From assembly GCA_036343635.1 (NCBI GenBank), contig JAYYVF010000020.1, positions 39,965 to 103,964 on the forward strand: 64,000 nt of DNA, given 5' to 3'. The position numbers and the translations under genes are program-made. How positions within the stretch are numbered: position 1 is the first letter of the stretch; every line of letters begins with the position of its first letter. Below, in pieces: positions 9,834-18,058 of the stretch. Under the pieces are notes generated by a model. It was not told the DNA's origin, made no database searches, and saw only the letters and a list, made by a program, of their open reading frames with translations. Source of the stretch: GCA-2693325 sp036343635. Lineage in GTDB: Bacteria > Latescibacterota > UBA2968 > UBA8231.

Positions 9834-10723
9834 CAGACGTCCTGTTCGGCACGCTCCGAACGTATCTGAGCTCCCTGTTCGGCAATCAAGCCCATCATGA
9901 AAACGATCACAGACGTAGAAAAAAGTAGCATGGACATATTGGTAAATCTGTGTTCAACAAAAAAGGTATATCCGTAATAAACAATTCCCATCAAAAACAA
10001 AAACATACTCACAGGTAAAAATATTCTGAGAGGAGAAAACAGCATGCAAATCTTCATAATTACCAATAGGAATTTAGGCCCATCCGAAAAGATGCGTATT
10101 TTACTTTTTCCTACACGTTTCTCCGTATTTATGGGTATATATTTTACGCTATAACCAGCCCTAAGCATACACAAGGTGATTGTGGTGGGATATGAGAAGC
10201 CGTTGGGCAATAATCCAACAAATCGCCTCGCAACGCTCGTTCTCATAGCACGAAAACCTGAAGTGAGATCTTCTATTCGGCGTCCTGTGACATAACTTGC
10301 AAAGAAATTGTATACACTGTTAGCTATCCCTCTGTGGATGCCTGCCTGCGAGCCTTTGTTGCGAGCTCCTACGACCATGTCAAAGCTTTCACAATCTTCC
10401 AAAAACCGTTCAACATCTTCAGGAGCATGTTGCCCATCAGCATCCATACAAATTAATATGTCACCCAACGCCCGACGAATGCCCGTTTTTACTGCAGCAC
10501 CATTTCCCATGTTGTATGGCAATTCAATCAACCTCACCGGCACACCAAACTCTTCGACAACGTGGTTAGTTTCGTCGGTAGATCCATCAGAAACAACCAA
10601 AACTTCGTATGTCCGACCCAAACCACCTAAATGTCGTACCAATCGCTGAATCACTGGCCCGATAACCTGCCCCTCGTTATATGCAGGAATTATGACACTA
10701 AAATCAACACGAGATTCACCCAT
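9833..10723 (-). CDS. family 2 glycosyltransferase, DPM1-like with C-terminal membrane helices
   Basis: First gene of the glycan operon, 296 residues. The catalytic domain has VIIPAYNEGQ, VVSDGSTDET and the classic MDADGQHAPED metal site. Two hydrophobic helices follow near residues 230-285. This is the layout of polyprenyl-phosphate glucose/mannose transferases that supply lipid-linked sugars. It is a paralogue of the 897-1871 gene: both share TSGFRAMR/NSGMRVFR, GFS-TTITL and VGKSK/AGKSK blocks. A promoter-like site with TTGACA lies at 10884-10913, which leaves a leader of about 150 bases. Confidence 0.88.
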   Translation of the reverse strand: MGESRVDFSVIIPAYNEGQVIGPVIQRLVRHLGGLGRTYEVLVVSDGSTDETNHVVEEFGVPVRLIELPYNMGNGAAVKTGIRRALGDILICMDADGQHAPEDVERFLEDCESFDMVVGARNKGSQAGIHRGIANSVYNFFASYVTGRRIEDLTSGFRAMRTSVARRFVGLLPNGFSYPTTITLCMLRAGYSVKYIPINTEKRVGKSKIRIFSDGPKFLLVIMKICMLFSPLRIFLPVSMFLFLMGIVYYGYTFFVEHRFTNMSMLLFSTSVIVFMMGLIAEQGAQIRSERAEQDV

Positions 10724-10883
10724 TAGATAGCCCTTGTGACGTAGTCATAAATATAGCCCAATTAAGCTGGAGAAAGATTAATCAGATACATAATTTAAAA
10801 TAGTGTATGGGGGATTTAACCGACGCAATAAAAGACAAAATCCGATTTCATCTAAGACTTACGGTTAACATGGGGTTGTTGTA

Positions 10884-10913
10884 AAGATATGGTTTTTCTA
10901 ACACTTATGTCAA
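10884..10913 (-). promoter_or_regulatory. candidate sigma-70 promoter for the glycan operon
   Basis: On the minus strand a perfect TTGACA (10908-10913) is followed after 18 bases by TATCTT (10884-10889). Transcription would start near 10877 and run about 150 bases before the first glycosyltransferase gene. The minus-35 box lies just outside the end of the small lipoprotein gene at 10920. No terminator separates the two operons, so this could be an internal promoter. Confidence 0.4.
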
Positions 10914-10919
10914 GCTTAG

Positions 10920-11315
10920 CTAATCCGACAAAATGAAATCGACCTCAATTGTGTCTCTAACAGTTAATGCCTGAGCAACCACTTCGGCACGTTGAGGCTT
11001 TCCATCCCCGGGACCCGTCAACGTAGCAACAACTAATCCATCCCGCGTTATCCCTGTTTCAGATATAGAACCGACCGTTGTAGCAAATACAACCTGAACA
11101 CTATCTGCTATTGGCGTTCCTCCCATGCGAACGGTAGCCCATATTTCCGCAGTGGCCGTGCTATCCTCAGCTGATATTCGGTTGGGATAAGCCGCCATTT
11201 CCAGCGTCACTGCACGGTCTTCTGATCCTGTTGGAGAGACAGAAAGAGCACATCCTAAATTGAGACCCACCCCTAAAATAATCACGAGAAGAGTTGTATT
11301 TGTTCGATTAATCAT
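10920..11315 (-). CDS. small Ig-like (bacterial Ig/invasin-type) lipoprotein
   Basis: 131 residues with a signal peptide ending in the lipobox-like GLNLGC at about residue 22, so it is probably a lipid-anchored envelope protein. The mature part forms one beta-rich Ig-like module: AEDSTATAEIWATVRMGGTPIADSVQVVFATTVGSIS followed by a G-x-x-x-A-T-L-T-type strand. This pattern is that of invasin/intimin-type Big-1 domains. Its ATG overlaps the stop of the upstream barrel gene as ATGA, so it is the last gene of the four-gene surface operon. A structural or adhesive role is inferred. Confidence 0.7.
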   Translation of the reverse strand: MINRTNTTLLVIILGVGLNLGCALSVSPTGSEDRAVTLEMAAYPNRISAEDSTATAEIWATVRMGGTPIADSVQVVFATTVGSISETGITRDGLVVATLTGPGDGKPQRAEVVAQALTVRDTIEVDFILSD

Positions 11316-12787
11316 TGCGATAACTCAGGTGACAACCACTTTGACTTTTCAACCATTGCGGCTAACATACTTCCAACCAGATCATCAAGGACTGCGTCTT
11401 GTAGATTGTTCATCTGCGTAGCAGTTGCATTCTTCGTAATATTCCGACTCTCATAAGGAATAAATCTCATACCCAACTTCTCACTCCGCACCCCCTGTAC
11501 TGCATGGGTTTGGGAATGTGTCTCTATTCCAGCCTCATCTATCTCAATAACTCTAAACCGCATCCCCATCCGAATCTCTGTTTCGGGTAGAGAAAACAAA
11601 AATGGTATTCTTGCACCTCCAAAACGTTTGATCTCATAATGATCCACAAGCCCCGTAACAATAATATCAACATCTAATTTTCTCGCTAATTCAAGAGCCT
11701 TTTGAGGTGAAAGATAACCTTTATGTGGAACATCCTCATAACGTTTAATGTCAACCATGTTGATGTTGTCAAACATCTCAAGAGACCCGCGAATCTTTTC
11801 TACCAAACGAGCTCCAGCGTTAAACTCCTCAAATCCATCAAAATCTACAAAGGCTATCCTAGTAAAGTCTACGTGTTCAAAATTACCGTTGACCTTGGCT
11901 CCAGGGCTATAATCATTTTGCCTAGAGATCAAACGTCTTCCGCCTGGGACTATCCCGTGCAAACGTAATCCAAATGAGCTCGATGAAGGCAAGGGATGAT
12001 CCAATATCCCTATTTGCCGACTCAGTTCAACCTCAACCCCGGGAAGAGGAGTAAATCTCAAACCGGCTTTAAATAATGCCTGAGCTTCGCTACGTGCAGC
12101 AAAAGCCACGTGAGACTGATATTCAATATTCATAGAAAGCCAACGGTTGCTCCTCCAGAATTCGGTACCTATACCGTATCCTATTAACGTTAAAACGTCG
12201 GGATTTCCCGATTTGTAGTACCCCCCATTTACGTAGATCGACATATAATCAAAGTGTAAATCCCCTAACAATTGAACTCCGATATCAAATGCCCCGCTGC
12301 TAAACGACCGTGTCCCATTAAATTGGTCCAGAGCATGTTCTCCAGTGTAACCCAATGGCAAACCAATTAAGACCTTACTACCAACGTATACTCCGTTCGG
12401 AATCCTTTTAGGTCGAGAGACCTTAATAGAAATTACCGGATCACCTGTTCCGTACCGATTTAATCCATCAATAGAATCCATTAAAAATGGGAGGCCAAGA
12501 CCTACTTCCAAGGCATTTCCTAATCCATAAGCTAACCCATAATGTCCACTAAAAATGGTCCCCTTACCTACATCAGGAACCGTAACTGCATCGCTCCTAT
12601 TGTGCATTCTGACACGAAAACGACCTTTCCCCAGCGGCTCTGCACTTGATACATAGTCTAATCCTTGCCCCAAAGGCGGTATCAATGCAGAATTGGCCGG
12701 ACGGCGAATCACAGACCAATTTTGACCAAAACACGGTGCCGTTGTAAACACGATGCAGACTGAAAAAAAGACCATCCATTTCGACAT
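11312..12787 (-). CDS. outer-membrane beta-barrel-like protein with CsgG/LpoB-like C-terminal domain
   Basis: 491 residues. The signal peptide ends near CFGQ. Residues about 30-290 alternate polar and aromatic or hydrophobic residues with GLAYGLGNALEVGLGLPF and GVYVGSKVLIGLPLGYTGEH. This looks like an outer-membrane barrel of the phenol-degradation/OmpW-like type. From about 300 the style changes to RIAFVDFDGFEEFNAGARLVEKI, a D/E-x-L-x-V-D-I-I-V-T-G-L-V-D block and a long helix, resembling CsgG, LpoB or GNA1162-type periplasmic domains. The combination of barrel plus CsgG-like domain in one chain is unusual. Coupled to the TPR lipoprotein before it and the Ig-like lipoprotein after it; a role in surface-protein export or assembly is possible. 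Confidence 0.6.
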   Translation of the reverse strand: MSKWMVFFSVCIVFTTAPCFGQNWSVIRRPANSALIPPLGQGLDYVSSAEPLGKGRFRVRMHNRSDAVTVPDVGKGTIFSGHYGLAYGLGNALEVGLGLPFLMDSIDGLNRYGTGDPVISIKVSRPKRIPNGVYVGSKVLIGLPLGYTGEHALDQFNGTRSFSSGAFDIGVQLLGDLHFDYMSIYVNGGYYKSGNPDVLTLIGYGIGTEFWRSNRWLSMNIEYQSHVAFAARSEAQALFKAGLRFTPLPGVEVELSRQIGILDHPLPSSSSFGLRLHGIVPGGRRLISRQNDYSPGAKVNGNFEHVDFTRIAFVDFDGFEEFNAGARLVEKIRGSLEMFDNINMVDIKRYEDVPHKGYLSPQKALELARKLDVDIIVTGLVDHYEIKRFGGARIPFLFSLPETEIRMGMRFRVIEIDEAGIETHSQTHAVQGVRSEKLGMRFIPYESRNITKNATATQMNNLQDAVLDDLVGSMLAAMVEKSKWLSPELSQ

Positions 12788-12788
12788 T

Positions 12789-13493
12789 CTAAATTTGCCC
12801 TGGTAATCCCGTCAATTCCAACGACATTTTACCTATTTCATTGAGTAGTTGGCCTGCATCAACAAAGGTGTAATCACCCTTGATCAATCTTAGTTGCGCA
12901 GCTGCATTACTGGGGTCGGGACGATCTTGAGCACTATAACGTCCCAACTGAAAATATGACTCTGCAAGAATTAAACGAACATGCCGAGTATCAAAATTAT
13001 CATGGCCCAAAGCCCTATCCTGCCCATCGACACGAAGACCGGAATTATAGTCTGTATTCACAGACAAATTTTGTAGAGCAAATTGAGCGGCTTCATTATA
13101 ATTACCACGTGCGAGCGCGACTCCGGCGTGACCAGCCCAGGCATCCTGATTGCGTCTGTTTAGCTTTGTTGACTGCTGAAATGCAGAAGAGGCAGCTTCT
13201 AAATCCTGCAAACGGAAAAAGGCCCAACCAATCCCGTTGTGCGCCTCTGATTTAATCTCGTTTAAGACAGATTCTGACCCATCAAACGTGGAAGCATTTT
13301 CCAAAGTCTCTGTAAAAAATTCCACTGCACTTGCGTATTCGCCACGGTGGTAGTGCGTCCAATCCGTTGGCAAACGATCCCGCAATTGGGCCTCTTGTTC
13401 AAAAATTTCATTGGGGCCGATACCACTACCGCCTCCACAGGCCATCATAATTATTGAGATATAAATCATTGCTGTAGTTTTGGTTACCATCAT
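12789..13493 (-). CDS. TPR-repeat lipoprotein
   Basis: 234 residues beginning with a short signal peptide and lipobox (IIMMAC, Cys at about residue 19). The mature part contains tetratricopeptide-like helices: HYHRGEYASAVEFFTETLENA, HNGIGWAFFRLQDLEAASSAF, WAGHAGVALARGNYNEAAQFA and a final LAESYFQLGRYS segment. TPR lipoproteins usually act as assembly platforms in the periplasm. It follows the giant Ig-like gene by seven bases and precedes the barrel gene by one base, so the products likely work together at the outer membrane. Confidence 0.8.
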   Translation of the reverse strand: MMVTKTTAMIYISIIMMACGGGSGIGPNEIFEQEAQLRDRLPTDWTHYHRGEYASAVEFFTETLENASTFDGSESVLNEIKSEAHNGIGWAFFRLQDLEAASSAFQQSTKLNRRNQDAWAGHAGVALARGNYNEAAQFALQNLSVNTDYNSGLRVDGQDRALGHDNFDTRHVRLILAESYFQLGRYSAQDRPDPSNAAAQLRLIKGDYTFVDAGQLLNEIGKMSLELTGLPGQI

Positions 13494-13500
13494 TTCCTCA

Positions 13501-16500
13501 CTATTTTAACAATGCCATTCGCCGAACCAAAATCCCCTCGAATGTCCGCAGTTCGGCTATGTAGATGCCTGAAGCAACCCGTCTTCCCGATTGATCCAAC
13601 CCATCCCAGATTTGCTGATATAAACCGGCATTAATTCTATCCTCACTTAGCAACTCCCGTACCAATTGCCCCGTAGAATTGTATATCACTAGATTTACGA
13701 ATCCCGCATTATCTGATAAAATAAAAGGGATTACAGTCTCAGGATTAAAAGGATTGGGATAATTCATACCTAATCGGCTCTTGGTAGGTAACATCGCTGC
13801 TTTCGCAATGGGCCAATTTAAAACATTCCCAACTCTATCGCGGACGCGCAACGTTATCGAATCAGCCTCAAATTGGTCGTACAAAATTGGACGCCACGTC
13901 AAATACCCGTTATTCCATTCCGCCGGGTATAATTTCCCGTTGACAAACCACGATATATCATCTATTCCGCTTCCAGAATCTGAGATTTCAATTGGCCACG
14001 TTCCTTCTACGAAATTAGGTTTCTCATCACCTTGAATAGTGGGTGGAATACGGTCAAGTAAAATGGAAAAACGTCCTATGCGACTAAATTCAAGAGGTTC
14101 ATCAATGGCTCCAAGGAATTCCCATTCGGAACCACTTCGGCGATAGATAGCCTCACCGTTTCCTGAAGATCCATTCCATTTAAAAACTCCTGGTCGAGAG
14201 AGGCCTAAACCCAATGGATAAAGGTCTACGTGATATTTTAATTCCAACCCATCATTTGACGTCATCTTAGCTCTCTCAGACTTTGGAACAGACCTACCCT
14301 GCATAGCTACCACGACACCCGGCTTAACAGCTCCAACAGGAAGTTGAACTTCTGCATAACCGTGAACCAAAGTAAGACGCTTACCTGCAGCTACTGTGCC
14401 CATTTCAATAGACGCAGTGGCTCCAACGTTAGTACCTGCTTCCGTGAACGCTTGCGCTTCAAAACTAACTGTCCCCGTAACATCCGTTGGGAGTTGTGCG
14501 CCACCCGACCAAATCAGTACACCTTTTCCATCTTCGTCTGCTTCAAGCTGCTTAATCGCTACCGTGCTATCAATAGTCCCAAACGTTCGAATAACATTGG
14601 GCGTCCCGGCCAGCGGCCGACGCGCCACCACAAAAACATCCAGAAAACTTGGGGCAATGGGATTCGGCACCACTTCTAATTCAAGCGTGGAATCATCAAT
14701 AGGCTCTACAATCGTAGCCGCCAGAATGCCGGTAGCTCTAAACCCACCATTTATATTTGCAGTTACCCGTAAAGTATCTACGCCAATACGTCCGCCTATT
14801 GATTGTATCGCCAAACGGTGTGGCGCATCTGGATTAATTACAGGCTGCGTGACATTTTGGCCTGATACAGTCCAGTAGATACTGGGCAACAAGCCTCCTA
14901 CACCTACAAATTCAGCAGGGATATAATCGTTGAGCACGGTACTACTGTCTATACGTCCTGCCCCAACCACCACTGGCGGGATAGTGCCTAACTCTCGATA
15001 TGCAAAAGACTGGTCTAAAGCAACTACACGAATCGTATCCTGACCTTCTACCCCGGTAACTGAATTTCGAGCTTTGACCAAAACTTGAACTTCCAAAGTA
15101 TCGTCTGCAATTGCCTGAATCTCTTGGTCACTAGTTACCCGAACGATGAGATCAGAATTACTTAATGCCGTTACGCTCCACTGGATCATCGAATCCAAAT
15201 GAGTCTCTCTATCCACTACATAATCGCTTAATTCTTGACTTTTGTACACTTGACCAGCAATAAATTGTATATCAGGAATATCTCGCAATTCGAGTATCTC
15301 TGATTCTCCAATAACACTGATTGTAGCCGTAGCCGTTTGAACGCGCCCAAGAGTATCCTGGGCCGTAAACAGCAAAGTATCAACACCGGAATCAAAACCA
15401 AAGACGGAAACAATGTTCCCATCAATAATCCGTGGCACAGAGCTGTCTCCACCTAAGACCGCCACCGTCCAATCAAGTAGACTGACATCAAATCCTGACG
15501 GAGCATTCACATAATCGTCCAAATCAAACAATTCTGGACGTTGATTCACGTAAACCTGAAAGCCCGTTGGTAAAGGGCCAACCGTAAAACTCTCAGCGAC
15601 TTGACCGCCACCGGGACGAATCAAAACCGTCAAAGAGTCAACATCAAAATTTCCAACAGGATCTGTAACCTTGAATACAACTGGATCGCTTTCATATTCA
15701 GCAGTATCAGGTATATTGATGGTTGCAATGTGAGTCGGTCCATCAATTTCAACTTCTACATAAGAAAGAGATGCCCTGTTTTCAATCTCCCAAAAAAGAT
15801 CGTCGTTACTGTCATTCGGGTCGAACACGTATTCGTCTAAATCAACCTGCAGGACATCCCCACGATCCATAATGAAGTCAGGTATTCCTGCGACTTTAGG
15901 TCCACCTAACGACGCATAAATCACGAGCTTTAGTTGATCTCCCTCACCGCTTTCGTCCTCAACACTCAATAAAACTTCTTCAAAGCCTTCTACCCCACCT
16001 GCCGCCGAGGCACTAAGAATACGATTTTCATCAATTGAAATTTCGAACAACGATCCCTCCGGCACCGTCCAAACCAACTCTGACTTTTCATCATCGGGAT
16101 CCTCTACAAAATCGTCTAGGTTTTCGGTGTATATAGGGCCTCCGGGGGTCAACTCAATACGCAGGTCTTCAACCAAAACAGTCGGAGGCAAAACATCAGA
16201 AGCACTCAAAAATAATACCGTCGTGCCCTGAGCGCCCTCGTCATCCTGTGCAATAAATGTGACACGCCCCTCACCTATGTAGTCCGCCGCGGCAGATACA
16301 TTGATTTCAAGACGGCCATCGGTTCGAGTCGTATCTACACCAAAATTGGTATTTGCATCGTCAATCCAACTAAACGACAAATTTTCAAAGGGCGAATCAA
16401 TATCCTCTACAATCTCATCAAAAAAATAATCAATACTGCCATTTTTCCGCATACGAGATGTGCGTTCGTCGCCATCCAGTAAAAAACTTGGGGCATCGTT

Positions 16501-17799
16501 AAGATTACCGACCTCGACAACAACCACGAGAGTATCGACACCACCACGAAAACCGTCGTTAGCCAAGACCTTTAACGAATCCGTTCCTTCAAAATCTTTT
16601 AGCGACCATATTAATAATTCGTTGGTCCCTGAGGAAACAGAGCCAATAACATTGGGATTGCTTAGGCCGACCGAAAATCCGAGCGCAACCATTCGTAATT
16701 GGTCCTCATCCCTATCCGTGGCAAGCGTATCTAAATCATAGGCAATAAAAGCCTGACTAGGCTTAGGGTCACTATCACCAACGTAAGAGTAAAGATCTTC
16801 TTCAATGCGAATAGTATCTCTTCGTACGCCTTGCACATCTCGCTCAAAAGAAAATTCTGGTGGGTAATTAACAACAATTTCCGAAGGGTCTTGAACTACT
16901 AATAACGGTTGTCCGGAAGAAACAGAGCCTTCCGGCTCGGTAGCCGTCCAATAAACCCTCTGCCTGCCCGACCATTCTGGATGGGGTATTACGGTAACCC
17001 GACTAGTCAATGAATCAATTCTAATCTGCAGACTGTCCAACGATTCCGGCATAACAGACCATTTGATCGAGTCGACGTCGACACTCGGCCTAGCACTTTT
17101 GACATATCGAGACAAACGACCTATTTGAGTGCTGTCTGACCTGCCGGGAAGCAATATCACATCAGGTACATCAAAAAGTTCAAGTCCAGACACCGATATG
17201 GTCATACCCTGAACTGTAAGAAAACGCTGCTCCGAGATACCATCAAATAAAACCAGCCTGGTCTCCAGCAAGGCGTTGTCATTTATATTCAATTGACCAT
17301 AATCCACCGGCAAAACACAGGCTAACTGAAAGGAACCTATAAGCCCCGTTCCATTGCGCGCTCGATCCCCGGCACCTCCAACAACAACGGCATAATTCAT
17401 CTGCTGACCGACAAAGGTGCTGGCCATAGTTTCTGTTTCGGGAATTAGATCATTAATCTGTTCCCCTGCACCGGCAAAAAGTGGACCGGGAATAAACGGC
17501 TGAACACCTGGCTGACCTTCATTTACTCCAACCGTAGGCCGCTGATCAATTACCTGAAATACGCTATCGGGTATCGTAATAAAAACGGAAACGCCTGAAG
17601 CTTTGTAGCTAGACAGATCGGCGTAGATATCCACGGTTACCACGTCCCCGACCCGGACAGAAATATCGCGACTACCGGTATTTCTTTCGCGTAACTGTAT
17701 GGATTGAGCACTTAATTCAGTCCACATCGCCAAAAACATTACCAACGAGAACCAAAACAAGTGCATTACCCTGTCTTTTGTTCTTTCTAATTCTTGCAT
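13501..17799 (-). CDS. giant secreted protein: cohesin-like N-terminus, tandem Ig-like repeats, NPFNP sorting domain
   Basis: About 1432 residues. After a signal peptide ending near LSAQS comes a cohesin-like module (VRVGDVVTVDIYADLSSYKA). A long array of Ig/cadherin-like units follows, many carrying the pattern LDDYV-x-DP-x-D...L-x-W-x-V: LDDFVEDPDDE, LDEYVFDPNDS, LDDYVNAPSGF, LSDYVVDRETH. The last about 95 residues hold the sorting domain MNYPNPFNPETVIPF ... SGIYIAEL ... LLK, as in FlgD-Ig/type IX secretion cargo. It should be exported and displayed on the surface. It heads the operon. ATG 17799 is chosen over GTG 17805; ATG 17766 is also possible. No catalytic motif is seen. Confidence 0.8.
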   Translation of the reverse strand: MQELERTKDRVMHLFWFSLVMFLAMWTELSAQSIQLRERNTGSRDISVRVGDVVTVDIYADLSSYKASGVSVFITIPDSVFQVIDQRPTVGVNEGQPGVQPFIPGPLFAGAGEQINDLIPETETMASTFVGQQMNYAVVVGGAGDRARNGTGLIGSFQLACVLPVDYGQLNINDNALLETRLVLFDGISEQRFLTVQGMTISVSGLELFDVPDVILLPGRSDSTQIGRLSRYVKSARPSVDVDSIKWSVMPESLDSLQIRIDSLTSRVTVIPHPEWSGRQRVYWTATEPEGSVSSGQPLLVVQDPSEIVVNYPPEFSFERDVQGVRRDTIRIEEDLYSYVGDSDPKPSQAFIAYDLDTLATDRDEDQLRMVALGFSVGLSNPNVIGSVSSGTNELLIWSLKDFEGTDSLKVLANDGFRGGVDTLVVVVEVGNLNDAPSFLLDGDERTSRMRKNGSIDYFFDEIVEDIDSPFENLSFSWIDDANTNFGVDTTRTDGRLEINVSAAADYIGEGRVTFIAQDDEGAQGTTVLFLSASDVLPPTVLVEDLRIELTPGGPIYTENLDDFVEDPDDEKSELVWTVPEGSLFEISIDENRILSASAAGGVEGFEEVLLSVEDESGEGDQLKLVIYASLGGPKVAGIPDFIMDRGDVLQVDLDEYVFDPNDSNDDLFWEIENRASLSYVEVEIDGPTHIATINIPDTAEYESDPVVFKVTDPVGNFDVDSLTVLIRPGGGQVAESFTVGPLPTGFQVYVNQRPELFDLDDYVNAPSGFDVSLLDWTVAVLGGDSSVPRIIDGNIVSVFGFDSGVDTLLFTAQDTLGRVQTATATISVIGESEILELRDIPDIQFIAGQVYKSQELSDYVVDRETHLDSMIQWSVTALSNSDLIVRVTSDQEIQAIADDTLEVQVLVKARNSVTGVEGQDTIRVVALDQSFAYRELGTIPPVVVGAGRIDSSTVLNDYIPAEFVGVGGLLPSIYWTVSGQNVTQPVINPDAPHRLAIQSIGGRIGVDTLRVTANINGGFRATGILAATIVEPIDDSTLELEVVPNPIAPSFLDVFVVARRPLAGTPNVIRTFGTIDSTVAIKQLEADEDGKGVLIWSGGAQLPTDVTGTVSFEAQAFTEAGTNVGATASIEMGTVAAGKRLTLVHGYAEVQLPVGAVKPGVVVAMQGRSVPKSERAKMTSNDGLELKYHVDLYPLGLGLSRPGVFKWNGSSGNGEAIYRRSGSEWEFLGAIDEPLEFSRIGRFSILLDRIPPTIQGDEKPNFVEGTWPIEISDSGSGIDDISWFVNGKLYPAEWNNGYLTWRPILYDQFEADSITLRVRDRVGNVLNWPIAKAAMLPTKSRLGMNYPNPFNPETVIPFILSDNAGFVNLVIYNSTGQLVRELLSEDRINAGLYQQIWDGLDQSGRRVASGIYIAELRTFEGILVRRMALLK

Positions 17800-17947
17800 A
17801 ATCACAATAACCGCAAAATATATGCCTACCTTACAGGAAAAATCCGTCTAACGCGTAGGTTTTACAGTCGGGCCTTTTTCTCTAAACTACCCAAAACATT
17901 GTTTCAGGCGTTCGTTTACAGTAATTTTGTCCCCATTTAGGGTGAAA

Positions 17948-17953
17948 ATTATA
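17948..17953 (-). promoter_or_regulatory. isolated TATAAT box upstream of the surface operon
   Basis: A perfect minus-10 hexamer TATAAT reads on the minus strand about 150 bases before the 17799 start. No convincing minus-35 box lies 16-18 bases further upstream, so it is only a weak promoter candidate. The rest of 17800-18001 is AT-rich leader with no clear structure. Confidence 0.25.
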
Positions 17954-18001
17954 ACTAAATAACGTATCTCGTAGGCATATTTTTCCCGTGAGGGTACGCA
18001 C

Positions 18002-18038
18002 AAAAGTGCCACAGGAGTTTCCTCCTGCGGCACTTTTT
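18002..18038 (-). terminator. rho-independent terminator of the giant dockerin protein gene
   Basis: Near-perfect hairpin: AAAAGTGCC and CAGGAG pair with CTCCTG and GGCACTTTT around a four-base loop, with one mismatched pair. Read on the minus strand it lies 20 bases after the stop at 18059 and ends in TTTT. It separates the 18059-24556 gene from the next operon. Confidence 0.85.
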
Positions 18039-18058
18039 GTCTTGCGATTTCCGAGGTC

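Noticed and set aside
14344..14878. 111- and 160-codon plus-strand frames inside the 1434-residue gene
   Set aside because: Antisense shadows of the Ig-like repeat coding region.
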